DNA of 64,000 nt, taken from assembly GCA_958450365.1 (NCBI GenBank), contig CAUEEP010000733.1, positions 186,001 to 250,000 of the forward strand, in the 5' to 3' direction. Made by a program: the position numbers and the translations under genes. The notes under the pieces are model-generated. The model was not told the DNA's origin. It searched no databases and saw nothing but the letters and a program-made list of their open reading frames with translations. This DNA comes from Mesorhabditis belari. Taxonomy: Eukaryota > Nematoda > Chromadorea > Rhabditida > Rhabditidae. This document shows, one piece after another, positions 1-12,100 of this stretch; position 1 is the first letter of the stretch, and every line of letters starts with the position of its first letter.

Positions 1-165
1 AACCAAAATTGCCTAGGGAATTGTTCAAATATTTGAAGAAAATCCAGAATCTAGAGATTAAGAATATTTAGTCTAAACAAATGGGTCAATCTGAGTTCAT
101 TCTTATGAATGTGGGAATGGAAAAATGTTCTGAGAAGACGAAAAATTGATGAGTGAGAATTCTAG

Positions 166-3100
166 GACCAGAAAATAAAGCGAAACCGATTTGGGTGGAA
201 TGTGATGAGAGTGGACGACCGGTGAAGACATCGTTTGTGCCGGGAAGGGGAGATTTGCCTGATGATAACACTCAATTGTTGCCTTGGGGTGAAGTGCAGG
301 TAAGGGATTGGGAAGAATTTACGATTGCAAGTCTTTACTACCTTCTTTTCCCACAGTATATCAGAATGTAGGACTAGAATAGATCAAAATTCAGCTAAAA
401 TCAGCTAAATTCAGTTTCAGATCTGGATATTAGACCAAATGATGCCTAAATGCCTATACAAAGTAGAGCTATTTGAGGCGCCAAGAGTAGAGTGTGTTCC
501 TTTCGACTAAAGCGTTTTCTAAAGTGCACCTATTCAAGAAAAATACCGTAGTCAAACTGCCAATTTAAATCTGATTAGCTCAATTTTGGGGCTAGGCTAA
601 TTTCTGCAATTTTTTGTTGCACAAATGACCTTTGCGCAACTCGCCATAACTTTCTTCTAAGTGAACCAATCTTTATGATTTTGGTTTCATTTTGTTGCAC
701 TTATTAAGTTCTACAAAATGAAACCAAAATCATAAAGATTGGTTCACTTAGAAGAAAGTTATGGCAAATTGCGCAAAGGTCATTTGCGCAAAAAAAAATT
801 GCGGAAATTAGCCTACCCCAAATTTTGGTGAGGATTTGTGACTCCTCATTTGATGAGGAGTCACAAGACTCAGTCAATGATCTAAAAATTGCATTGATCT
901 GATGAAAACTAACGGTTTGACTACGGTACTTTTCTCAAATAGATGCATTTTCGAAAACGCTTTAGTCGAGCGGAACACACTTTAGTCAAGACGCTTGTAA
1001 AACTTATGACTAACATGTACAATTAGATGACAAGCTTAATACCAAGCAATCTGTAATCTATTACCCTATTCAGGACACTTCCCTTGACGGCACAAATCTC
1101 ACATGGAAATGTCTGCCCGGCCCTCGAGGTCCTCGTTCAGGTGTTGTCCTTCCATCAACCGCTCCTCATTTCATTCATCAACCAAAGTCCACCGATTTAT
1201 TACTCGGTCAAACAACTACATTGACATGCAGGTGAAAAATGTAATAAAATAGAAAACAATTCACTTTTCTTTTAGTGCTGAGGGTCCACCAGTTCCTGAA
1301 ATCGTTTGGGCAAAGGATGGGAAAAGATTGAATGATGTTCCACCAGCTAGTGGCTACTCACAACTTGTGGTTAGTTTTTTCAAATAGACTAAATTCTAAA
1401 CGAATAAGAATTTCTCACAAGAACATGTCAGAGTATTTGGGTAACATCACTTTAAAAAAAAGAGGAAATGAAAAGGGGAAAAAAGGGGGAGGGTCAAAGT
1501 TGGGGATTTTCAAATAGAAAAAGGCATTTTAGTATCTAGAATGTACCAATATTCATTTAATAGTATAATTGTCTTTTAAAATTTGTTTAAATTGTTTTAG
1601 GTGAAAATGGACACACCAAAGCATGGTGGCAATTTCACATGCATTGCCACGAATAGCGTTGGAAAAAGTGAGAGTACGGCATTGGTTGAATACGCCGAGC
1701 CACCGCCAGATGATGTTGTTTATGAGGATTATGATGGAGGTAAGAAATATCGATATATATTCCTTGAAAACAGAGATTTAAAGATCATTTCAAGTACTTT
1801 TCTAGCTCAGATGCGATTATGAGTTTACCGTAAGTTTAGCCTAAAGAAGTAAGTCAAAAGTAGGCCAAAACTGGGCCTATCTAGTCTAGAGCAAGTCTAT
1901 TCTTAGGCTTAAGTCAAATTTGAACATTATTAACAACCATTTTTGAGTTACTGAACAATGCCAAATTTCAGAGCTCACTACAGTCATGTATCCGAAAAAG
2001 AAAGTGGCGTTGATGGAATGTTTGGATAGGTGGGAAAAGAGAAGAAATTCTTTCTTTTTGAGTAGAGATTATCGAAAAACACTTATTGAAAAAAGAAATC
2101 AAAAGATTTTAGAGGAAATGCTCAGCAAACGGGAATGACATGGATGCACGGTGATCGGCCGGTTGATCCAAAGACTGAACCGGTGATCTTATTGAATAAT
2201 GGTTCGATGGTTGTGCTGGATGCGGATAGTATTACGGTAAGCTGTTCACTTAGCTCTTCAAGAAGCTGTTCACTTACAGTACTGGACAATGAAATATCAT
2301 ATTTGAAAAACAATCGTCACATTCGCACCTCTGTAACTTCCTTGTCTTTGAGTTTAAAGTATTAGTGTTATACATTTTCTGAAAGCGCTTTTCAAGGGCT
2401 ACACGATGGTAGTATTAATATTTAGAAATACCCTATTTTTTAAGGCATTTCAGCGCACGCGAAAGTGACGATTGTTTTTCAAATATGATATTTCATTGTC
2501 CAATACTGTAGCTCTTCAAGAAGCTGTTCAGAATGTAGGACTAGGATAGATCAGAAGTCAGGATTTGGAAAAGTGATTGGAGGAATAAATTCGCCTTTAG
2601 TACAGAGTTTTAGCTTTGAACTGAATGTAGAATTTGGTTAAAAAGACAGCAAGAATTGATCTCAAAACTTCTTGTAGTATTTGCTGTAAATTTGTACAAA
2701 AATCATCACTAAACCAGTTAATAATTTGATCTTAATGTTAGAGAATCGGTTGTTAGATCTTAGGTCTTAATCTTAATCGATTTTTTAAATGTTAGAGCTT
2801 AATTTTAAACGATCCTTGTTCAAATCCCTTTCTTTAAATGACAAATGGTACAAATGGTGACAATGAATCACTTTAAATGACAAGCTTTTAATTTAAATGT
2901 GAATTAAGAAGCCAAATAGATATTCAACGAAGTTTTCTGAAGTTCTGAAGTTTAAAAAAACCGATTTCTCAATTACTAGCTTGAGACTAGCCAAATAGAT
3001 ATTCAATGAAGTTTTCTGAAGTTTAAAAAGCGAAAGTCTCAAGTACTAACTCCTTATTATTTCAAAAAAACCCATAAAACCCATAAACAATCATCAATTC

Positions 3101-6100
3101 TTCAAGAAAATGCATTTTTTCATGGGTTCAAGGTAAATAAAATGAATAAAAGACATTTTTTTCTAAGAAAGATTAAATAAATGAAACTTTTGACAGCATT
3201 GAGCATAAAATGGCGTTCATTGAAAAGCCATTGTTAGCCAATTCAAAGAGAATTTCGTTTGAAAATTCTTCCGTGATTTCACAAGCACATAAAAGCAGAG
3301 GTAAATGGAGTTTCGGGTTAAAGAATTTTAAAAAAAAAAAGTGATTTCATTGAAAAATTTAGGAAATAGAGCAAATCTAAATAGTAAACGTCAGAGTTTT
3401 CAAATTCTCTTTTCTCAGGAAATTTTTGAGGGGGAAATGTTGGGTTCATTTTTTGGAAAGCAAACGAAATTTGGATACTTTTGCAGGGGAAAAGGTAAAG
3501 ATGACGATTTAACTTTATGGCCACAAAAAGTAAGCTTTAGAAAAGTTTGGCAAGTGAATCAAAGTGTTCAAATATCTAACATATTGGTTATAAGTTATAG
3601 AATTGAAATTTCTAAAAGTGACAAAGCAACGGAACAAAAATTTGAGTACTTTTGCAAAGTTTTCTAATCAATTTGTGTTAAAAGAAGAAGAAAAAAAGCA
3701 AGGTTATTAAGCTTATTGCAAAATATAACTAATAAAAGACTTGCAAGCTTTGATTTAAACTGGGCAAGAGTAAGTCTAATAGTATAAAGCGTGAAACAGC
3801 TAGCGTAACCTTTTAGCCAAACCAGAAAGCTTATAGCCACAAAAAGTAAGCTTTAGAAAAGTTTGGCAAGTGAATCAAAGTGTTAGAATCTAAAATATTG
3901 GTTATAAGTTATAGAATTGAAATTTCTAAAAGTGACAAAGCAACGGAACAAAAATTTGGGTACTTTTGCAAAGTTTTCTAATAAATTTGTGTCAAAAGAA
4001 GAAGAAAAAAAGCAAAGTTATTAAACTTATTGCAAAATATAACTAATAAAAGGCTTTCAAGCTTTAATTTAAACTGGGCAAGAGTAAGTCTTATAGTATA
4101 AAGCGTGAAACAGCTAGCGTTTAGGAAAAATTTAGGAAATAAAGCAAATCTAAATAGTAAACGTCAGAGTTTTCAAATTCTCTTTTCTGAGAAAATTTTT
4201 GAGAGAAATGTTGGGCTAATTTTTTGGCATTTAAGACTTAAGACTTCCAAAATTGTGCTTTGACTTCCGAATTTTGAAAAATTGCACGAAAATTCCCATC
4301 ATTACTATGCAAAAGGTGTTGCAGGCGTTAGTCTGATCTCACGCCTACCCCTTTCCCCTATTTTCCCTCCATTCAGCTTCACTACTTATTCAAAATTGAG
4401 TATTATTAGCCAAAATAGAAATCATTCTATTAAATATTTGTTATCTTTACGTTCAAATCGGTTGTATAATGCCAGTTTATTTCAATTTTCATCGATAATT
4501 TCATTAAATTCATCAAATTCATCAAATTTCAAGTTTTCAACATTTCTTTTGAGGCTAATACTGTATTTTACAAAGTATAAACGTGCATATTTCATTCCGT
4601 GATAGAGTAAAGTCAAACTTTGAGATTATAAAATAACTAATACAATCACTCAAGAAGAGATGCACATTGATTAATCAATGATAGCTTAGGAAAACAAAAA
4701 GCATTAAAGCCTTTTGCTGTCAATTCTAGACTAACTGGAGGAAGATTTTGACGTAAATTCGTGCATCTTTTCTTTTTCAAATCACCTTTTGTGAACGATT
4801 TGTTTGAGAGAATCAAATAATGGATGGAAATGGCTTTTCTTCGAATCTCTTCCTTTTTCTTTACCAATTAAAAGCTTGCATACAGAAATCAACTATTATT
4901 TATTTAGACAAAAGATTTTTGAGCTCAAAAGAAAGGGGTTTTTTTTTAAGGTGAAGCGTGTGAGTTGTAGATATCTTTCAATGTACTAGAGTTTCTAGAC
5001 ATTAAACACAAAATACATTATCAATTAGCTTTATTGTGTACGAAGAATAGAAACGCAACTTTTCTAGTGCACTGGATTCACTTTTCTTGCAACATCAATG
5101 TTTCTGTGAAGAATTAAGTCTACTTTATGCTTAAATTTGTAAAGAAACTGGTGCTTTTTCATGAGATTAGTACATTGGGTAAACTAGGAAAGATGCGTAC
5201 TTTGCAAGTACTTTGGAAGCAAGTACTTTGGAAGCAAGTACTTTGGAAGCAAGTACTTTGGAAGCAAGTACTTTGGAAGCAAGTACTTTGGAAGCAAGTA
5301 CTTTGGAAGCAAGTACTTTGGAAGCAAGTACTTTGGAAGCAAGTACTTTGGAAGCAAGTACTTTGCAAGCACAAAGTACTTGAAGTGTTATGGAAGAAAA
5401 GTAGGGGAAATTCGAAACTTTTATATAAGGCAAAGTGCTTTAGGAACTAAATTTAACATTTAAGAAAGATGTTTTCGAGATTCTTCGCAACATTTACTTA
5501 AGACTAATAAGATTTCTCGTAATGACTAAGTGTTTGATGTAATTAGAGACTGAAGAAGACTCAGTTTCAATCATGAGATCATGCCCTTTACCGCTAATTT
5601 CCAAGTCCAAATGGATCAATTTTCAGGCTGATGAGCTCAAGTTGTACAATTGCCGAATCGGGAAAAGGAAGAAGAAATCTAGGACACATTTGGTGAGTGA
5701 AAAGGAAATGAATAACATTCAGAATTCACAACCTAAAACATGAAGCAGTTACCGTAGCCTAGTCAGTTCTCTAGTGAACTTTTGTTTTAAGTACGGTTAT
5801 GTTAGCTGGATAGCCTTAGAGCTTCAATTTCCGTCAAAATTCGAAAAATTCACATGCACTGCTTTAGATCTAATTGTAAGAAAGAATTTGAAAGTATTTT
5901 GATAGATTTATAGTGTTTCCTTTAATTCTTTCATAGTTATATAGAAGATTAAAAAAGTAGAAACACTGGCGTCAATTTAACAATAAAGCTTACCATAGTT
6001 TTCAGTGATTGACACGTTTTAGAAAACGGCTTGGAAAATTTTTCAAAGGCTTGAAAGAATAAAAACATTCAGAAGCCAAAAACGAAATCTTTTATAGTCA

Positions 6101-9100
6101 GCAGAGTCTAAAAGATCCTATAAGGACCAAAAATTTGGTATTTTCTGGAAGATAAATCATTCCAACCAGCAATTTGGTGTATCTAGCAATGTGCTTCTAA
6201 AAATAAGACTCCAAGAAATGTCATTGATTTGCAAAAATGATTTCTCTAACAGAAACAACATCGGCTAATGTTCTGTATATAAATTAGTAAGAAAAAGAAA
6301 GCGAAAAGAGAGATCTTTCCAAATGAACACCCTCACTTCTTTCAAAGAAATCACAAAAAGGATAAATAGGGGAATACGAAAACAGGGGAAAAGGTAAAGA
6401 TGACGATTTAACTTTATAGCCACAAAAAGTAAGCTTTAGAAAAGTTTGACAAGTGAATCAAAGTGTTAGAATCTAAAATAGTGGTTATAAGTTATAGAAT
6501 TGTTAGAATTGAGATGTCTAAAAGTGACAAAGCAACGGAAAACAAATTTGGGTACTTTTGCAAAGTTTTCTAATCAATTTGTGTCAAAAGAAGAAGAAAA
6601 AAGCAAAGTTATTAAACTTATTGCAAAATATAACTAATAAAAGGCTTGCTAGCTTTAAATTAGACTGGGTAAGAGTAAGTCTAATAGTACAAAGCGTGAA
6701 ACAGCTAGCGTAACCTTTTAGCCAAATCAGAAAGCTTAACAGATCCAATTTTGTTTGGCATGTTGACTGATATGAGTCAAAAAAAAAGTGTTGTCTAAGC
6801 CTTGTTCTTCTTCTTTCCTTCCACCTTCATTGTCTATGAGTAGTCAGAAAAAAAAAACACTAGAAACTCGTGCCCTTTTATGCTTTTTCTCAAAAAGGCA
6901 ACTCATAATTTAGTCTCTAGAGACTAAAATTTTCGATGCAACTTTGTGAAAGGTCGCTTTTAGTTTAAAAAAAAATGATTAAATTTCCATCATCGCATCA
7001 ATTAACAAAGAAAAAATTAGATAAAAATTACTTGAGCAAATGAGAAAGTTAGTATCTAGCTCTAGATCTAGCTCTAGAACTAGATCTAGCACTAGATCTA
7101 GATCTAGCTCTAGATCTAGCTCTAGATCTAGCTCTAGATCTAGCTCTAGATCTAGCTCTAGAACTAGCTCTAGATCTAGCTCTAGATCTAGCTCTAGAAC
7201 TAGATCTAGCACATATTACTCATGTAGAAGTTAAGATATTAATCTTATCAACATAATAATAGCAAATGTTATTCTAAAAAGTAAGTTTTTAAAAGCTTTT
7301 CACGTGAAGCTTTTTAAAGATTCCTATCAAAATAAGGGAATTAAAGAATAGTGATGAAAAGAATTGAAAATCGCTGGCTCTTGAGGCTCTTGAGGCTGAA
7401 TGGATTAGTTTAAGCTGTTATTTCAAAATCGCTGGCTCTTGAGGCTTGGTTCTTTATATTAAGAATAAAGATTGATTCATAAATAGAAAAGATTTAATAG
7501 AAAGTGATTAAATATTAATTTCAATGAAAGGATAGACAACAATTCTTTGTTTAGATGGAAATTGACGACACTCCACCAAAAGTTACCACACCCGAACGAG
7601 TCCGCGCTCAAGAGGGACAAGAAGCTGTTATTGGTAAAAGATTTCAGAGATTTGAACTGACTATTAAAGAAAATATAGTTACAATTCAAGTATTTTGAAA
7701 TAACAGCTTAGACTAATCGATTCAGATTGCAAGCTCGACGGTCAACCATTGACCACCGATATCAAATGGATGAAGAACAATCAACCATTGATCCCATCAG
7801 ATTCTGTTTATATTTTGGTAAAGAATCAAAGAATTGATTGATTCTAAGAAAGCTTTAGCCAAATAACTCTTTGTGGATTGAAGAGGCAAGAGGTGAGGAT
7901 ATTGGAGAGTACAAATGTCGAGCAGCGAACACCCTTGGAACGGCTTTTGATGATACAGTGTTGCATCTACAAGGTTCGATAAGTTTCATTGATTATAAAC
8001 TTAGTTTGATTAAATTATGTTCTAATGAACGCGATTTGCTAAGAAGTTTATAAGCTAGAGGCTGGTTATCCAGCGCAAACCTGATTTAGCTGGATCTTGG
8101 GGATCAGGTTTGCAGCAAGGCCTGACTTAGCTGGATCTTGGGGATCAGGTTTGCAGCAAGGCCTGACTTAGCTGGATCTTGGGGATCAGGTTTGCAGCAA
8201 GGCCTGACTTAGCTGGATCTTGGGGATCAGGTTTGCAGCAAGGCCTGACTTAGCTGGATCTTGGGGATCAGGTTTGCAGCAAGACCTGACTTAAGCTAAA
8301 ATTACCTTTGGAACAACCCTGCAAGTCAAGTTCTTGGGTTGTACCCATTCCAATTCAAGATCATAAGATCAAAAAAAATTGATTACTGAATTTAAAAGCA
8401 TTAACTTTCAGCCTAGACTTTATAAAGCTTATAGAGCTAAGCAAAATGTGCGTTGATATGCAGCAGTGATAATAGAATGAGTTAAAAATCAATATCAAAA
8501 ACTAAAAAAAAACCGTTATTTGACTTTAAAGGACAACTCAGTCTCTATTTTAGATGATGCAATCGGTATTCTGGACGAGTATGACGATGGTGAAAGCAGT
8601 GGTCGTTTAATGATCCAACCACCAACCCTTGCCCCACTGCAACGAATCGAGTTCACCAAAAAGCAAAGTTGGTTTTGGAAAGAGAATAATGTTAGATCTT
8701 CAAAATTGAAAATTTTTCTCATCGTCCATAAAAACAAAAATGTCTTTGACGGCTAATTTTGCGGTGTCAACTGCAGAATCGGCAGAATTTTCTGGAGACA
8801 CCCCCACAGAAAAGATTTTCATTTTGAGAATGACGTTTCCACTGGGTAAAAAGATGATGTTCTCCGAAAGACTTGTCAAAATCTGCTCTTGTTTTCTTTG
8901 ATTTGACGTTTCTTTTGCAGAAACTGCACGGGATTTGATCGAGGAGTTGCTGCATAGAAATGTTGTCAAGCAATTGCCGAATGCGACAGAGATTCCCGAA
9001 GTTTACGATAAGAAGATCGATTTCAAGTTCAGCACCGGGGATAGATATGAGGTAAAGAAGGGAAATTGGATTTAAACTAGCGGAAATCACAGTCCTTCGC

Positions 9101-12100
9101 TATTTCTTTTCTTACAGTACATATTGTGCTTTGTGTTTAAACGTAAACACATCATTTTTGGCTTAGTAATTTCAAAATCTTCTTTTAGGCTGAGCAAAAA
9201 GTCAACCGAACTGATCAAATTCATCCGATTATTGAGAAATTCTCGGGCAGCTTGCCGTTTGATAACAATACGGTAGGGATAAAATGGAGATCGTTAAAGA
9301 AATCTTTAAAAACTTTAAAGAAATCTTTAAAGATTTTAAAGAAATCCTGCAAAATCTTTAAAGAAATCTTTAAAGACTTTAAAGAAATCCTGCAAGACTT
9401 TAAAGAAATCTTTACAGACTTTAAAGAAATCTTTAAAAACCAAGAGAAAAGCTACAAAATAGAATGTAAACTAAATAAAATCTAGGGAAATAAAAGAATT
9501 TTCCCAAACTTATCGGTGCCAGCGGAACGTGCATATCGCGAAAGATGAATTATTCCGTCAAGTTTCCCCTCTCGAATCCAAATCTCCCAAGTGTCGAAGA
9601 GAATTCTCGCCTATTACCCTATTAGCAAAAGTAATTTAAGGAATTTTTGATTTTTTTGATGGTTAGGTCAAAAAAACAACAGCTAATGTCTCAATTTTGA
9701 CTCAAAATCTAAACGAGCATCTTCGCAAAATTGGATCTTTCAATTCTCCAACACTTGTAATGCCAAAAAATGTTATTGTTATGGTCGAAAGATTCAAAAG
9801 AAAACGATGTTGGATTCAGCTTTAAAACGAAATTCCTCAGAGTACAAAGCTAATGTTGAAAATGAATGGAAAACATGAGATTTCCCTCTCAAGACCAAAA
9901 ATTCCCTTCGCTGGTGGTCCATTGTTGTCTTTGTGTGGAGAAAAGAGTCAATTTGGGGGAAAAAAAAGAAATGTAATTGCAACGTTCTAACGAAGGGTCT
10001 CAAATCTGAAAAAAAATGACGGGATAATGGGAAAATTGATGGGAAAATGAATTCTCTTGGAGAACAATGAGTATCAAATTTTAGGAGGAAGCTCGTCTGG
10101 AGAATGTGACGACTAGGATTACAGAGATTGCACCCGGAGAGTTTGTGGCTGTCGGAAAAGCGGGATTGGTGGTCGGCGATGAGATCGTTGATATAGCGTT
10201 TGTGATTAGTTTTATAGTAGTAGCTATAAGTAGTAGCTGTATCTACAAAAATAGCTACTAGTTTCTAAATTTACATTTCCGAATTGCTCATTAGAAAACT
10301 TTAACTTTTAGGACGTATGAGAAGCTGAAGTTCAACATGTCCGATATGACCATTCAACCGGGAAGATCGATCAGGTAGCGCTCAAGAATGCTCAGAAGAT
10401 TTATCCGATAAAAAAAGCCTTATAGAATTCTAACCAAGTGCTTGTAAGTCCAGAAATCTCAAGTCTGGCGGTTTAGATACCTTTGTGAAACGGCAATGTT
10501 AGATTAGAAGCTAGACTAGCTTCTAGTCTAGAGCCTAGAGCCTTCTAGTCTAGAGCCTTCTAGTCTAGAGCCTTCTAGTCTAGAGCCTTCTAGTCTAGAG
10601 CCTTCTAGTCTAGAACCTGTTTCCTGACCCAAGCCTTACTCAGTCTGGCCTTTGGATATCCTTGATTGTTTATAAAATTTATTTATTTATTCGCAATTGT
10701 TTATATAACTTTTCTAGACTCGAAATGGAGTTTCTTGATGGAAATCGAAACGCCACCGTTCATCCACACGAGGAAGAGGATTGTGGAGAAGGATTTGAAA
10801 CTGATGAACAAGGATATTGTCAAGGTTTTGTGATCGATATTAAATAAATGAAACAATTTTCAGATATTGATGAATGCTCTAATAATGCCACTCTTTGCGA
10901 CTCATATTCTCTTTGTGAAAACATTGATGGAACCTATGAGTGTCAACCACTTTGCGAGCCTGGATTTAGGTAAGATACAAATTTTCCTAAAGAGTCCTTT
11001 TTCCTACCGTAACCGCTGAAAATCGGTCCAACCACATTAGGCCTTTGCTGGTGTTGAAGATAATAGATTGGGCTGTTTAGACGGTAGTGGGCTGTTTAGA
11101 TTTACAGAGAAATTCCAAACAAATCTAGACCAAGACTTGACGATGGAACTTGTGTGGACGTTGATGAATGTGAGAAGAATCCATGCAGAGAGACCGAGTA
11201 CTGTATGAATATTGATGGTGAGTTGTAAAAAAAGGGGGAATCAATGTTTCAGTTCAAAATTCTTTTGTTTCTAGGTTCATACACTTGTTTGGACAAAAAC
11301 CCGTGTCAACCCGGCTTCGTCTACAACTCTCATACGGATCTTTGTGAAGGTAAGACTTTCAAATGATCCAATTACCTTTCAAATTACTTTGTTTTTGTTT
11401 TTTACATATTCTAATCGAATTTTCAATTTAGATATCGATGAATGTCAGCTGGAAAACTCGTGTACTGGAAATTTGCGTTGTGTGAACCAATTGGGCTCGT
11501 ACATTTGCTTGTGTCCAAATGGGCATGCTCCAAGAAATGGAACTTGTGCAATGAGTGGGTGAAGCTGATTGAAACTCTTCGATTTTAGTACTTAAAGAGC
11601 TAGATTCTGAAGTTCTTTATGTTTCTTTTTAGCTGAAATTAGCTGTGAGTAGCTTTCAGTCAAGCTTTCAGTCATTAGCTTTCAGTCAAGCACCGAATCG
11701 CTAATCAAACTCACGGAAAATTGCATAAATGTTTACCCGGTTTCCACTGGGATCACAATTTTCACGATTGTGTTGGTGAGTATCAAAAAGGAAGAATCAT
11801 TTAAAGCCAGATTCTAGATGTTGATGAGTGTGTTCACGATTGGAAATGCGAATGGAAATGCGTAAATAACGTTGGAGGTTATGAGTGTCTTTGCCCGGAT
11901 GGTTATTATTTGGGTGATGATAACAAGTGTAAAGGTGAGATAGTTTTTAAAAATCCTTATTTACACGGATAATGTGTTACAAATAATATACCAGCATAAG
12001 CCCTAAAGGCAGGAAAGAAAAACCCACAGAACTGGAAAAAAAGAACCAAAAAACTAGCTAGCGGGAGTGAACCCTCGCTCTCCCGATTAAGAAACGGGGG

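Noticed and set aside
3341..3667. 108-residue plus-strand frame in the hemicentin intron
   Set aside because: It lies in a locally duplicated non-coding block, and the frame is not preserved in the other two copies.
5127..5450. Open frames on both strands over the 15-bp repeat
   Set aside because: Pure products of a minisatellite with a unit divisible by three; no start context or homology.
7055..8292. CRISPR-like regular repeats
   Set aside because: The arrays have no unique spacers between repeats; they are ordinary eukaryotic minisatellites and no cas-like gene is present.
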